Below the pieces are notes generated by a model that saw only the letters and a list, made by a program, of their open reading frames with translations, made no database searches and was not told the origin of the DNA. 64,000 bases of DNA from Pseudomonas frederiksbergensis (GTDB lineage Bacteria; Pseudomonadota; Gammaproteobacteria; Pseudomonadales; Pseudomonadaceae), in assembly GCF_035751725.1 (NCBI RefSeq), contig NZ_CP142104.1, positions 2,914,001 to 2,978,000 of the forward strand, written 5' to 3'. Of the stretch, positions 52,150 through 61,831 are shown piece after piece. Both the position numbers and the translations under genes were made by a program. Numbering within the stretch: position 1 is the first letter of the stretch; every line of letters starts with the position of its first letter.

Positions 52150-53091
52150 ATGAACATCAAGTTCCTGGAAACCTTTGTCTGGGTTGCCCGGCTGAAAAGC
52201 TTCCGGCTCACAGCGGAAAAGCTCTTCACCACCCAAGCGTCCATTTCCAGCCGGATCGCGGCCCTGGAAGATGAAATGGGCGTGCGCCTGTTCGTGCGCG
52301 ACCCCAAAGGCGTGTCGCTGACATCCGAAGGCCAGCGGGTGCTCGAATATGCCGAGCGCATCATGGACACCATGCAGAGCATGAAGGCGGTGATCAAGGA
52401 TCCGCGCCAAGTACGTGGGCGAATTCGCATCGGCGCGATGGACACGGTGATCCACACTTGGCTCAGCCCGTTGGTGACACGCCTGATGGAATGCTACCCG
52501 GCGCTGGAAATCGAATTGTCGGCCGACACCGCGAGCAACCTGTGCTCGCAGCTGGAAAAGGGTTATCAGGACATCATCTTCCAGACCGATATCCTGCGCC
52601 TTGACAGCGTGCGCAATACCCTCCTGACCCGTTATCCGATGCATTGGGTGGTGCGCACCGGCTCAGCCTATGACCGTGACTATGCTTCACTGGACGACCT
52701 GTCCCAGGAACGCATCGTGACCTTTTCGCGCAACTCCCGGCCGCACCAGGACATCCTCAACCTCCTGCACTCGGCCAATATCGTCTCGCCACGCATCAAT
52801 TGCGTGAACTCGGCGTCGGCCATCACACGCCTGGTGCGCGACGGCTTCGGCATCGGCGCCATGCCCGCAGCGCTGGTCCAAGGCGAACTGACCCAGGGCA
52901 CATTGAGGCTGGTGGACGGCGTGCCGCTGCCCTCGGTGATGGACATCGTCGCGAGCTGGCGCACCGGCGCCGGGATGGAACGGGTCGAGGATATCGTCAG
53001 CCTGACCCGGGAAGTGGTCGACGAGTTCGTCGCGCAATTACCCGCTCAGTACCGGTTGGCGGCGGATGCGGGCGCTACAGGCTGTCAGTGA
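52150..53091 (+). CDS. LysR-family regulator, paralog 2
   Basis: A 313-residue LysR protein. Its sequence closely follows paralog 1 over the DNA-binding domain ([40 protein letters not shown]) and through [12 protein letters not shown] and KGYQDIIFQTDI. It differs more in the effector-binding lobe, so ligands may be related but not identical. A GAGGAGCGGCACGAC site precedes the ATG. It follows the SnoaL-like gene by 46 bases. Confidence 0.88.
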   Translation: MNIKFLETFVWVARLKSFRLTAEKLFTTQASISSRIAALEDEMGVRLFVRDPKGVSLTSEGQRVLEYAERIMDTMQSMKAVIKDPRQVRGRIRIGAMDTVIHTWLSPLVTRLMECYPALEIELSADTASNLCSQLEKGYQDIIFQTDILRLDSVRNTLLTRYPMHWVVRTGSAYDRDYASLDDLSQERIVTFSRNSRPHQDILNLLHSANIVSPRINCVNSASAITRLVRDGFGIGAMPAALVQGELTQGTLRLVDGVPLPSVMDIVASWRTGAGMERVEDIVSLTREVVDEFVAQLPAQYRLAADAGATGCQ

Positions 53092-53178
53092 ACTGCAACA
53101 TCGCCTCCCTATCCTGAAACGAGCGCACCACGGTGTACCGCCAGGTGCGGCCGCTCGGGATGGTCCAGGGAGTTCGCC

Positions 53179-54555
53179 ATGAAGATCAGCGTGTTCGGCA
53201 GTGGTTACGTTGGGTTGGTGCAAGCCGTCGTGTTGGCCGAAGTCGGCCATGACGTGGTGTGCATGGACATCGATGAAAAAAAGATCGAGCACCTGCGTCA
53301 AGGCCAGGTCAGCATTTTCGAACCCGGCCTGGCGACGCTGGTGCGCGAGGGGCTCGATGCCGGGCGCTTGCGTTTTACCAGCGACGAGCAGGTTGCCGTC
53401 AAGCATGGACAGGTCCTGTTCATTGCCGTAGGTACGCCATCCAGGGAAGACGGCTCGGCAGATCTTCGCCAAGTCCTCGCCGTCGGTGAGGCCGTGGCAC
53501 GCTACGGCGAGCAATCACTGGTGGTCGTGGAAAAATCCACCGTGCCGGTGGGCACGGGCGATATCTTGCGCGCGCACATCGACAAATGCCTGCTCAAGGC
53601 CGGCCGCCTGCTGCAGTTCGATATTGTCTCCAACCCGGAATTTCTGAAGGAAGGCTCCGCCGTAGCCGATTGCCGGCGTCCTGATCGCATCGTGATCGGC
53701 TGCGAGCGCGAAGAAGTGCGCGAAACCATGCGCGACCTGTACGCGCCATTCAACCGCAATCATGACCGGATCCTGTTCATGGATGTGCGCAGCGCCGAGC
53801 TGACCAAATACGCCGCCAACGGCATGCTGGCGACCAAGATCAGCTTCATCAACCAGATCGCCGAGCTGGCCGAACACCTCGGTGCCGACATCGAGTCGGT
53901 GCGCCAAGGCATCGGCGCCGATTCACGCATCGGCTATCACTTCATTTATCCGGGGTGCGGCTACGGCGGCTCGTGCTTTCCCAAGGACATGCGCGCCTTG
54001 ATCCACACCGCAGAACAGGCGCATTGCTCCAGTGACCTGCTGCAAGCGGTGGAAACCATCAATCTGCGGCAGAAACACAAGCTGTTCGAACGCATCAAGG
54101 CGTTCTACCAGGGCGATTTGCGTGGCAAGACCTTTGCGCTGTGGGGCTTGGCCTTCAAGCCCAACACCGACGACATGCGCGACGCTCCGAGTCGCACGCT
54201 GCTGGAAGCGTTATGGGCGGCAGGGGCCAGCGTACGGGCGTTCGATCCCGAAGCCATGCAACAGACTCAGTTGCTCTACCCCAACGAGTCGAAACTGATG
54301 CTGATGGGCACGCCTGAGTCCGTGCTGGCAGGCTCGGATGCGTTGATCATCTGCACCGAATGGCAGTCGTTCAAGGCGCCTGATTTCCAATTGATCCGGC
54401 AGCGCCTGAAGGCGCCTGTGATTTTCGATGGCCGCAACCTATATGATCCGGACCGCATGGCGGACAAAGGCTTTACCTATTTCCCGATGGGCCGCGGCCA
54501 ATCCTGCAGCTTGCCCATCGCGCAGCAACCTTGGTTGCGCGCCAGGATCGCCTGA
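53179..54555 (+). CDS. ugd: UDP-glucose 6-dehydrogenase
   Basis: A 458-residue enzyme that oxidises UDP-glucose to UDP-glucuronate with two NAD+. The N-terminal Rossmann motif MKISVFGSGYVGLV, EKSTVPVGTG, SNPEFLKEGSAV, KYAANGMLATKISFINQI and the catalytic Cys in GCGYGGSCFPKD (near residue 260) are all present. The C-terminal UDP-binding domain has WGLAFKPNTDDMRDAPS. UDP-glucuronate feeds exopolysaccharide or lipid A aminoarabinose. It stands alone, ahead of a clear terminator, so it is a single-gene unit. Confidence 0.94.
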   Translation: MKISVFGSGYVGLVQAVVLAEVGHDVVCMDIDEKKIEHLRQGQVSIFEPGLATLVREGLDAGRLRFTSDEQVAVKHGQVLFIAVGTPSREDGSADLRQVLAVGEAVARYGEQSLVVVEKSTVPVGTGDILRAHIDKCLLKAGRLLQFDIVSNPEFLKEGSAVADCRRPDRIVIGCEREEVRETMRDLYAPFNRNHDRILFMDVRSAELTKYAANGMLATKISFINQIAELAEHLGADIESVRQGIGADSRIGYHFIYPGCGYGGSCFPKDMRALIHTAEQAHCSSDLLQAVETINLRQKHKLFERIKAFYQGDLRGKTFALWGLAFKPNTDDMRDAPSRTLLEALWAAGASVRAFDPEAMQQTQLLYPNESKLMLMGTPESVLAGSDALIICTEWQSFKAPDFQLIRQRLKAPVIFDGRNLYDPDRMADKGFTYFPMGRGQSCSLPIAQQPWLRARIA

Positions 54556-54663
54556 CCTCTACTTCAAAATAAATGCACTCAACCAGCATTAATATGAATT
54601 TGTAAGCGAGGGAAGCGACCGGCACACTGTGCATCGTTCCTCCCCCAAACTGTTGGAACACTT

Positions 54664-54702
54664 AAAGGGCTTTCTGGGACTCTCCCGTAAGCCCCTTTTT
54701 TT
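54664..54702 (+). terminator. Rho-independent terminator after ugd
   Basis: GGGCTT (54667-54672) pairs with AAGCCC (54689-54694), with an inner GGG/CCC pairing, flanking AA/TT and a seven-T run after the stem (TTTTTTT). It follows the ugd stop by about 110 bases and ends before the HPP gene. Confidence 0.82.
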
Positions 54703-54726
54703 GTTGGTTTTTTGGATTCTCGCTTA

Positions 54727-55434
54727 ATGTTTTCACGCTGGTTCCCCGCTGCTATCAATACCCGTCCCACCGAATGGAGCCGTGCCGCGATTGGCATGGC
54801 CCTGGGAACAATGTTCAGTGTCTGGCTCTGTGGCCAAGTGTTCGGTCTTGAAGTGGCCCAGCATCTAATCGGCCCGCTTGGGGCCTCGGCAGTCTTGCTG
54901 TTCGCCGTGTCGTCGGGCGCCTTGGCCCAACCCTGGTCAATTTTCGGCGGATACCTGTGTGCGTCGGTCGTCGCGTTGCTGGTCGCCCATGTATTGGGCC
55001 GCACGCTGGGCAGCGCTTGCCTGGCGGCCGGCATGGCGCTGGTGTTGATGTGCTGGCTGCGTTGCCTGCATCCACCGGCCGGTGCCCTGGCGGCGACGCT
55101 GGTACTGGCGGATGCGTCAATTGTCGCCCTGGACTGGCAGGCGGTTGGCGCCGCAATGCTCGCCGGTTCCGGCCTGCTCGCCTTTGCGTTGGCGTACAAC
55201 AACCTGACGCGCGTGCGCTATCCCAAGCGCGCCAGCGAGCCGGTCCCCGTCATTCCGGCGGACCACCCGCCCGTGGATCGCCAGGCCATTACCGCCGCCG
55301 ACTTGAAATCGGCACTTGAGGAAATGGAAGCATTCTTCGACGTAACCCCTGAGGATCTCGAACAATTAATCCACGCCAGCGAGCGTCATGCCAAGCGCCG
55401 CAGCATCACGGAGGTGCTGTCGGGTCGCGGCTGA
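54727..55434 (+). CDS. HPP-family membrane protein
   Basis: A 235-residue protein from ATG 54727. Hydrophobic segments lie at about 24-40, 47-68, 72-95, 101-118 and 130-155; the family hallmark LHPPAGALAATLVLAD falls in the fourth or fifth. The C-terminal about 60 residues are hydrophilic (EMEAFFDVTPEDLEQLIHAS) and cytoplasmic. HPP proteins include cyanobacterial nitrite transporters; the role in pseudomonads is unclear. It lies after a strong terminator, so it has its own promoter, perhaps in 54703-54726 or overlapping the terminator region. Confidence 0.8.
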   Translation: MFSRWFPAAINTRPTEWSRAAIGMALGTMFSVWLCGQVFGLEVAQHLIGPLGASAVLLFAVSSGALAQPWSIFGGYLCASVVALLVAHVLGRTLGSACLAAGMALVLMCWLRCLHPPAGALAATLVLADASIVALDWQAVGAAMLAGSGLLAFALAYNNLTRVRYPKRASEPVPVIPADHPPVDRQAITAADLKSALEEMEAFFDVTPEDLEQLIHASERHAKRRSITEVLSGRG

Positions 55435-55568
55435 GCCTGTGGCTGCTATAAATATGCAGACAGGACCTGCACGTATCCCGGTTGTGCAATGCAAATTTGC
55501 ACTGTTACGATCCCGACCGGGTACGCGCTACGTTATTCATAAATAACAACAAAAGCAGGGAGTTAGCG

Positions 55569-56675
55569 ATGACAGCTCAGGTTTCATCCCAAGCTGCGGG
55601 CAGCGTCGAAACCGCGCCATACGAGGTGTTGGTCGACGTCCGCAACCATATTGGCCACTTGACCCTGAACCGCCCCGCCGGCCTCAATGCCCTCACCTTG
55701 GGCATGGTGCGCAGCTTGCAGCAGCAACTCGATGCCTGGGCGCAGGACGCGCAGATTCGTGCGGTGGCCCTGCGCGGTGCCGGGGGCAAGGCGTTCTGCG
55801 CCGGCGGTGATATCCGCTCGCTGTACGACAGCCACAAGCAGGGCGACACCCTGCATGAAGACTTCTTCGTCGAGGAATATGCCCTCGACTTGACTATCCA
55901 CCACTACCGCAAGCCGATTCTGGCCCTGATGGACGGCTTCGTGCTCGGCGGTGGCATGGGCCTGGCGCAAGGCGCCGACCTGCGCGTGGTGACCGAACGC
56001 ACCCGCCTGGGCATGCCCGAGGTGTCCATCGGTTATTTCCCGGACGTGGGCGGCAGTTATTTCCTCCCGCGCATTCCCGGCGAGCTGGGCATCTACCTGG
56101 GCGTGAGTGGCGTGCATATCCGCGCCGCGGACGCGTTGTACTGCGGGCTCGCCGATTGGTACCTCGATAGCCACAAGCTCGCCCAGCTCGATGAACGCCT
56201 CGATCGCCTGGAGTGGCGCGACACGCCTCTCAAGGATCTGCAAAGCCTGCTGGCGAAGATGGCGGTCCAACAACTCCCCGCCCCGCCCCTGGCCGATCTG
56301 CGCCCTGCCATCGATCATTTCTTCGCCCTGCCCGATGTGCCAAGCATGGTCGAGCAGTTGCGCCAGGTCACGGTTGCCAACAGCCATGAATGGGCATTGG
56401 AGACCGCCGACCTGCTGGAAACCCGCTCGCCTTTGGCCATGGCGGTGACCCTGGAGATGTTGCGCCGCGGTCGCCACCTGAGCCTGGAAGACTGCTTCGC
56501 CCTTGAACTGCACCTGGATCGCCAATGGTTCGAGCGCGGTGACCTGATCGAAGGCGTGCGCGCCTTGCTGATCGATAAAGACAAGAGCCCGCGCTGGAAC
56601 CCGCCGACCCTGGAGGCGCTGGACGCCGCAGCCGTGGCGAGTTTCTTCGACGGCCTCGACTACCACGGGAACTGA
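55569..56675 (+). CDS. 3-hydroxyisobutyryl-CoA hydrolase-like protein
   Basis: A 368-residue member of the enoyl-CoA hydratase superfamily, HIBCH type, from ATG 55569 (AGGGAG upstream). The crotonase residues are in [36 protein letters not shown] and [16 protein letters not shown]; the long C-terminal extension separates it from hydratases. HIBCH releases 3-hydroxyisobutyrate from its CoA ester in valine catabolism. The isobutyryl-CoA dehydrogenase-like gene starts 2 bases after its stop, which supports that role. Confidence 0.86.
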   Translation: MTAQVSSQAAGSVETAPYEVLVDVRNHIGHLTLNRPAGLNALTLGMVRSLQQQLDAWAQDAQIRAVALRGAGGKAFCAGGDIRSLYDSHKQGDTLHEDFFVEEYALDLTIHHYRKPILALMDGFVLGGGMGLAQGADLRVVTERTRLGMPEVSIGYFPDVGGSYFLPRIPGELGIYLGVSGVHIRAADALYCGLADWYLDSHKLAQLDERLDRLEWRDTPLKDLQSLLAKMAVQQLPAPPLADLRPAIDHFFALPDVPSMVEQLRQVTVANSHEWALETADLLETRSPLAMAVTLEMLRRGRHLSLEDCFALELHLDRQWFERGDLIEGVRALLIDKDKSPRWNPPTLEALDAAAVASFFDGLDYHGN

Positions 56676-56677
56676 AC

Positions 56678-57829
56678 ATGCAAGACCTTGAGCTGACCGA
56701 AGAACAAGTGATGATCCGCGACATGGCCCGTGATTTCGCCCGCGGTGAAATCGCGCCCCACGCTCAAGCCTGGGAGAAAGCCGGCTGGATCGACGATGGC
56801 CTGGTAGCGAAGATGGGCGAATTGGGCCTGCTGGGCATGGTCGTTCCCGAAGAATGGGGCGGCACCTATGTCGATTACGTGGCCTACGCCCTTGCCGTGG
56901 AAGAAATCTCCGCGGGCGACGGTGCCACCGGCGCGTTGATGAGTATCCACAACTCGGTGGGCTGCGGGCCGGTGCTCAATTTCGGCACCGACGAACAGAA
57001 ACAGACCTGGCTGGCGGACCTTGCCAGCGGCCAGGCGATTGGCTGCTTCTGCCTGACCGAACCCCAGGCCGGCTCCGAAGCGCACAATCTGCGCACCCGC
57101 GCCGAACTGCGGGACGGCCAGTGGGTGATCAACGGCGCCAAGCAGTTCGTCAGCAATGGCAAACGGGCGAAACTGGCGATTGTCTTCGCCGTCACCGACC
57201 CGGACCTCGGCAAGAAAGGCATCTCGGCTTTCCTGGTGCCGACGGACACCCAAGGTTTCAACGTCGATCGCTCCGAACACAAAATGGGCATTCGCGCCTC
57301 GGACACCTGTGCAGTGACATTGAGCAACTGCACCGTCCCCGAGGCCAATCTGTTGGGCGCCAGGGGCAAAGGCCTGGCCATCGCCCTCTCCAACCTCGAA
57401 GGTGGCCGCATCGGCATCGCCGCCCAGGCACTAGGCATTGCCCGCGCGGCGTTCGAAGCGGCCCTGGTCTACTCCCGCGATCGGGTGCAGTTCGACAAGC
57501 CGATCATCGAGCACCAGAGCATCGCCAACCTGCTGGCCGACATGCACACCCGCCTGAACGCAGCCCGCCTGCTGATTCTCCATGCCGCACGCCTGCGCAG
57601 CGCTGGCAAGCCATGCTTGTCGGAGGCGTCGCAAGCCAAGCTATTTGCTTCGGAAATGGCAGAAAAAGTCTGCTCGTCGGCGATACAGATCCATGGGGGG
57701 TATGGGTATCTGGAGGATTATCCGGTGGAGCGCTACTACCGGGATGCGCGCATTACCCAGATCTATGAGGGGTCGAGCGAGATACAGCGGATGGTGATTG
57801 CCCGGGAGTTGAAGCACTACCTGGTGTGA
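56678..57829 (+). CDS. Acyl-CoA dehydrogenase, isobutyryl-CoA dehydrogenase-like
   Basis: A 383-residue FAD acyl-CoA dehydrogenase. FAD and substrate motifs include [20 protein letters not shown], the adenine-binding ISAFLVPTD stretch, and [20 protein letters not shown], followed by the catalytic Glu region [18 protein letters not shown]. It oxidises a short branched acyl-CoA at the alpha-beta position, most likely isobutyryl-CoA. It is coupled to the HIBCH-like gene. The 3' side faces the isoleucine operon across a REP pair. Confidence 0.87.
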   Translation: MQDLELTEEQVMIRDMARDFARGEIAPHAQAWEKAGWIDDGLVAKMGELGLLGMVVPEEWGGTYVDYVAYALAVEEISAGDGATGALMSIHNSVGCGPVLNFGTDEQKQTWLADLASGQAIGCFCLTEPQAGSEAHNLRTRAELRDGQWVINGAKQFVSNGKRAKLAIVFAVTDPDLGKKGISAFLVPTDTQGFNVDRSEHKMGIRASDTCAVTLSNCTVPEANLLGARGKGLAIALSNLEGGRIGIAAQALGIARAAFEAALVYSRDRVQFDKPIIEHQSIANLLADMHTRLNAARLLILHAARLRSAGKPCLSEASQAKLFASEMAEKVCSSAIQIHGGYGYLEDYPVERYYRDARITQIYEGSSEIQRMVIARELKHYLV

Positions 57830-57840
57830 GGTCCAGGCTT

Positions 57841-57925
57841 CGCGAGCAGGCTCCCACAGAGTTTGGTGGTGTACACAGTATCTCGTACACCTCAAGTCCA
57901 CGGTGGGAGCCTTCTCGCGAATGCG
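57841..57925. repeat. REP elements between convergent operons
   Basis: CGCGAGCAGGCTCCCACAG (57841-57859) and GTGGGAGCCTTCTCGCGAAT (57903-57922, continuing GCG) are inverted REP copies that fill the gap between the convergent acyl-CoA dehydrogenase and enoyl-CoA hydratase genes. They may act as a shared bidirectional terminator. Confidence 0.82.
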
Positions 57926-57930
57926 CCGCC

Positions 57931-58704
57931 TTACTTGTCTTGGAATTGCGCAGCACGCTTGGCCACGAATGCGGCCATGCCTTCCTTCTGGTCCTGGGTC
58001 GCAAACGCGGCGTGGAACACCCGGCGTTCGAAACGCACGCCTTCGGACAGGCTGACTTCGAAGGCGCGGTTGACCGTTTCCTTGACCATCATGCTGATGG
58101 GCACCGATTTGGAGGCAATCAGCGCTGCGGTTTTCAGTGCTTCGTCCAGCAGCTCATCAGCCGGCACGATGCGCGCGACGATGCCGCAACGCTCGGCTTC
58201 CACCGCATCAATAAAGCGCCCGGTCAGGCACATTTCCATGGCCTTGGCCTTGCCTACCGCGCGTGTCAGGCGTTGGGTGCCGCCCATGCCCGGCAACACG
58301 CCGAGGTTGATTTCCGGCTGGCCGAACCTGGCGTTGTCGCCGGCCAGGATGAAATCGCACATCAAGGCCAATTCACATCCGCCGCCCAAGGCAAAACCGT
58401 TCACCGCCGCGATGATCGGCTTGCGGCGATTGGCAACGCGGTCGCTGTCGCTGAACAGGTCATCAAGGTAGATCTGCGGGTAGGTCAGTTCGGCCATTTC
58501 CTTGATGTCGGCGCCAGCGGCGAAGGCTTTTTTCGAGCCGGTCAGCACGATGCAACCGATCTTCGGGTCCGCTTCGAGGCTGTCCAGCGCCTGGTTAAGC
58601 TCGCTGACGATCTGTGCATTGAGGGCGTTCAGCGCTTCGGGACGGTTCAGCGTGATCAGGCCGACGTGGTCCTTGATCTCCAATAAAATCGTTTCGTAAT
58701 TCAT
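57931..58704 (-). CDS. Enoyl-CoA hydratase (tiglyl-CoA type)
   Basis: A 257-residue crotonase from ATG 58704 (CAGGAGTCCTGC upstream). Active-site regions are clear: [13 protein letters not shown], the oxyanion hole [11 protein letters not shown] and [15 protein letters not shown], with the catalytic Glu in [20 protein letters not shown]. It adds water to an alpha-beta unsaturated acyl-CoA; with its neighbours the substrate is probably tiglyl-CoA. It is the last gene of the operon. Confidence 0.9.
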   Translation of the reverse strand: MNYETILLEIKDHVGLITLNRPEALNALNAQIVSELNQALDSLEADPKIGCIVLTGSKKAFAAGADIKEMAELTYPQIYLDDLFSDSDRVANRRKPIIAAVNGFALGGGCELALMCDFILAGDNARFGQPEINLGVLPGMGGTQRLTRAVGKAKAMEMCLTGRFIDAVEAERCGIVARIVPADELLDEALKTAALIASKSVPISMMVKETVNRAFEVSLSEGVRFERRVFHAAFATQDQKEGMAAFVAKRAAQFQDK

Positions 58705-58717
58705 GCAGGACTCCTGT

Positions 58718-59851
58718 TCAAAGATTGCGCGAAATAACCATGCGCTGGATATCACTGGTGCCTTCGTAGATCTGGCAGACCCGCACGTCGCGGTAGATGC
58801 GCTCCAGCGGGAAATCGTTGAGATAACCGTAACCGCCCAAGGTCTGCAACGCCATGGAGCATACCTTCTCGGCCATTTCCGAGGCGAACAGCTTGGCCAT
58901 GGACGCTTCCACCAGTGCTGGCTGGCCGTCATCGCGCAGGGCGGCGGCGTGGTGGACCATCTGCCGCGCCACGGCAATCTGCGTCGCCATGTCGGCCAGA
59001 CGGAACGCCACGGCCTGATGCTCGATGATCGGCTTGCCGAAGCTCTGGCGCTCACGGGCATAATCGCGAGCCGCTTCGAACGCCGCGCGAGCCATGCCCA
59101 CCGATTGCGCCGCGATGCCGACGCGTCCACCTTCCAGGTTCGCCAGGGCGATCTTATAGCCCTCGCCCTCTTCTCCCAGCCGATTGGCCACCGGGACCTT
59201 TACGTCTTCGAAAAGGATCTGGCAGGTATCGGAGGCATGCTGGCCGAGTTTGTCTTCAACCCGTGCCACGCTGTAGCCCGGTGAATCGGTGGGCACGATA
59301 AACGCGCTGATGCCGCGCTTGCCGGCGCTCGGATCGGTGACCGCAAAGACAATGACCACCCCGGCGTTCTGCCCGGAGGTAATGAACTGCTTGCTGCCGT
59401 TGAGCACATAATGATCGCCCTCGAGCCGCGCCCGCGTCTTCAAGCTGCTGGCATCGGAGCCGGCCTGGGGCTCGGTCAGGGCGAAGGCGCCGAGCATCGT
59501 GCCGCTGGCCAGTGGCGTGAGGAACTTGGCCTTCTGTTCATCGTTGCCGAACTTGAGGATCGGCACGCAACCCACCGAGTTATGCACGCTCATGATGGTC
59601 GAGCATGCGCCATCGCCAGCGGCGATTTCCTCCAGTGTCATCGCGTAGGCCAGATAACCGGTGTCACAACCGCCCCACTGTTCAGGCACCAGCATGCCGA
59701 AAAAGCCGAGCTCGGCCATTTCACCGATGGCTTCCTTGGGAAAACGGTGCTCACGGTCCCACTCGGCCGAGAACGGTTTCAAACGCTCCTGGGCGAACTG
59801 TCGGGCCATGTCGCGGATCTGGGTCTGTTCTTCAGTCGGGAGCATGGGCAT
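58718..59851 (-). CDS. Acyl-CoA dehydrogenase, 2-methylbutyryl-CoA type
   Basis: A 377-residue FAD acyl-CoA dehydrogenase. [58 protein letters not shown] and the catalytic region [18 protein letters not shown] are typical of short branched-chain enzymes. It is related to, but distinct from, the dehydrogenase at 56678 on the other strand. Position between thiolase and hydratase suggests 2-methylbutyryl-CoA as substrate. Confidence 0.9.
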   Translation of the reverse strand: MPMLPTEEQTQIRDMARQFAQERLKPFSAEWDREHRFPKEAIGEMAELGFFGMLVPEQWGGCDTGYLAYAMTLEEIAAGDGACSTIMSVHNSVGCVPILKFGNDEQKAKFLTPLASGTMLGAFALTEPQAGSDASSLKTRARLEGDHYVLNGSKQFITSGQNAGVVIVFAVTDPSAGKRGISAFIVPTDSPGYSVARVEDKLGQHASDTCQILFEDVKVPVANRLGEEGEGYKIALANLEGGRVGIAAQSVGMARAAFEAARDYARERQSFGKPIIEHQAVAFRLADMATQIAVARQMVHHAAALRDDGQPALVEASMAKLFASEMAEKVCSMALQTLGGYGYLNDFPLERIYRDVRVCQIYEGTSDIQRMVISRNL

Positions 59852-59854
59852 TCC

Positions 59855-61042
59855 TTAATACAGGCATTCAACGGCCATAGCCGTGGCTTCGCCGCCGCCG
59901 ATACAGATGGCCGCGACGCCGCGCTTGAGGCCTTTTTGGCGCAGGGCCGAGAGCAGTGTCACCAGGATGCGTGCGCCGGACGCACCTATCGGATGGCCTA
60001 GGGCGCAGGCACCGCCATGGACGTTGACCCTGTCATGGGGGATTTCCAGCTTGTCCATGGTCACCAGCCCTACCACGGCGAAGGCTTCGTTGACCTCGAA
60101 CAGATCAACGTCCCCAAGCGACCAGCCGGTCTTGCCCATCAGCTTCTTGACCGCGCCGATCGGTGCCGTGGGGAACAGCCCCGGGGCATCGGCATAGGCC
60201 GCATGGCCATGAATGACCGCCAAGGGCTTCAACCCGCGCTGTTGCGCCTGGCTCTGGCGCATCATCACCAGGGCCGCGGCGCCGTCGGAAATCGAACTGG
60301 CGTTGGCCGCCGTCACCGTGCCGCCGTCGCGAAAGGCAGGCTTGAGCGTGGGGATCTTGTCGATGCGTGCCTTGGGCGGTTGCTCGTCGTGGCGAACGGT
60401 GACCTGTTCCTTGCCGACCATGACCTGCAGCGGCACGATTTCGGCATCGAAACTGCCGTCCTTGATCGCCTGTTGGGCGCGGGTGGTGGACGCGATGGCG
60501 AAGGCATCCTGGGCCTCGCGGCTGTAGCCGTTGGCCTCGGCGCAATCCTCGGCAAAGGTGCCCATCAGGCGCCCCTTGTCGTAGGCGTCTTCGAGGCCGT
60601 CGAGGAACATGTGGTCCAGGACCTTGCCATGGCCCATGCGCAAACCACTGCGGGCGCGATCCAGAAGATACGGAGCGTTGGACATGCTTTCCATGCCACC
60701 TGCGACCACGACGTCGGCGCTGCCGGCGATCAGCATGTCATGGGCCAGGATCGCCGCTTCCATGCCCGAACCACACATCTTGTTCAGCGTGGTGCAACGG
60801 GTCGATTTGTCGAGCCCGGCGCCCAGCGCTGCCTGCCGTGCCGGCGCCTGGCCTTGCCCGGCGGCGAGCACGCAACCGAACAGCACTTCTTCGACCGCGC
60901 CGGGCGCGATGCCGGCACGTTCAACGGCGGCCTTGATGGCGGCGGAACCCAGCTGCGGCGCGGTCAGGCTTTTGAGTTCGCCCTGGAAGCCGCCCATCGG
61001 GGTGCGGACGGCGCTGACGATGACAATCGGATCGTTGGACAT
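59855..61042 (-). CDS. Acetyl-CoA acetyltransferase (2-methylacetoacetyl-CoA thiolase)
   Basis: A 395-residue thiolase. The nucleophile Cys90 is in LNKMCGSGMEAAILA; NVHGGACALGHPIGASGAR holds the catalytic His, and AAICIGGGEATAMAV the second Cys. It cleaves 2-methylacetoacetyl-CoA to propionyl-CoA and acetyl-CoA in isoleucine breakdown, or acts as a general acetoacetyl-CoA thiolase. The dehydrogenase gene begins 3 bases after its stop. Confidence 0.9.
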   Translation of the reverse strand: MSNDPIVIVSAVRTPMGGFQGELKSLTAPQLGSAAIKAAVERAGIAPGAVEEVLFGCVLAAGQGQAPARQAALGAGLDKSTRCTTLNKMCGSGMEAAILAHDMLIAGSADVVVAGGMESMSNAPYLLDRARSGLRMGHGKVLDHMFLDGLEDAYDKGRLMGTFAEDCAEANGYSREAQDAFAIASTTRAQQAIKDGSFDAEIVPLQVMVGKEQVTVRHDEQPPKARIDKIPTLKPAFRDGGTVTAANASSISDGAAALVMMRQSQAQQRGLKPLAVIHGHAAYADAPGLFPTAPIGAVKKLMGKTGWSLGDVDLFEVNEAFAVVGLVTMDKLEIPHDRVNVHGGACALGHPIGASGARILVTLLSALRQKGLKRGVAAICIGGGEATAMAVECLY

Positions 61043-61053
61043 GACAAATCCTC

Positions 61054-61818
61054 CTATTTGGCGGCCATGCGCAAGGCGCCGTCGAGACGGATCACCTCGC
61101 CGTTGAGCATGCTGTTTTCAATGATATGCCGGACCAGCGCCGCGTACTCGGCGGGTTTGCCCAGGCGTGGCGGGAACGGCACGCCGGCGGCCAGGGAATC
61201 TCGCACTTCAGGGGTCATGCCGGCCATCATCGGGGTTTCGAAGATACCCGGCGCGATGGTCATCACGCGGATGCCGAAACGCGCCAGTTCACGGGCGGCA
61301 GGCAGGGTCAGGCTGGCGATCGCGCCCTTGGACGCCGAGTAGGCGGCCTGGCCGATCTGGCCGTCGAAAGCCGCTACCGATGCGGTGTTGATGATCACAC
61401 CGCGCTCGCCATCGGCGTTGGCCTCGGTTTCGGCAATGGCCGCGGCGGCCAGGCGCAACAGATTGAAACTGCCGATCAGGTTGACGTTGATCACCTGGCT
61501 GAAACTGGCGAGGGCGTGAGGACCGTTCTTGCCGAGGATCTTCTCGCCGCGCACGATGCCCGCGCAGTTGACCAAGCCATTGAGGCCACCGAATGCATCG
61601 ACCGCAGCCTTGACCGCGGCTTCGGCTGCCGCTTCGTTGCTGATGTCCGCGACCACGCTCTGGCAACCAAGCTTTTGTGCCTGGGCGGCCACCGCGTCGG
61701 CATTGAGGTCCACCAACATCACCTTGGCGCCAGCCTTGACCAGCATTTCACCGGTGGCCGCGCCAAGGCCGGAAGCGCCGCCGCTGATGAGGAAAATCTT
61801 GTTGTCGATCTGCATCAT
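61054..61818 (-). CDS. 3-hydroxy-2-methylbutyryl-CoA dehydrogenase-like SDR
   Basis: A 254-residue SDR from ATG 61818 (AAGGAAACC upstream; an ATG follows in the next codon). [19 protein letters not shown] is the NAD fingerprint, ADISNEAA the ribose contact, [16 protein letters not shown] the NAG motif, [20 protein letters not shown] leads to YSASK, the catalytic pair. The sequence resembles type II 3-hydroxyacyl-CoA dehydrogenases (HSD10), which oxidise 2-methyl-3-hydroxybutyryl-CoA. The place next to the thiolase fits that step. Confidence 0.88.
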   Translation of the reverse strand: MMQIDNKIFLISGGASGLGAATGEMLVKAGAKVMLVDLNADAVAAQAQKLGCQSVVADISNEAAAEAAVKAAVDAFGGLNGLVNCAGIVRGEKILGKNGPHALASFSQVINVNLIGSFNLLRLAAAAIAETEANADGERGVIINTASVAAFDGQIGQAAYSASKGAIASLTLPAARELARFGIRVMTIAPGIFETPMMAGMTPEVRDSLAAGVPFPPRLGKPAEYAALVRHIIENSMLNGEVIRLDGALRMAAK

Positions 61819-61831
61819 GGTTTCCTTGGAT

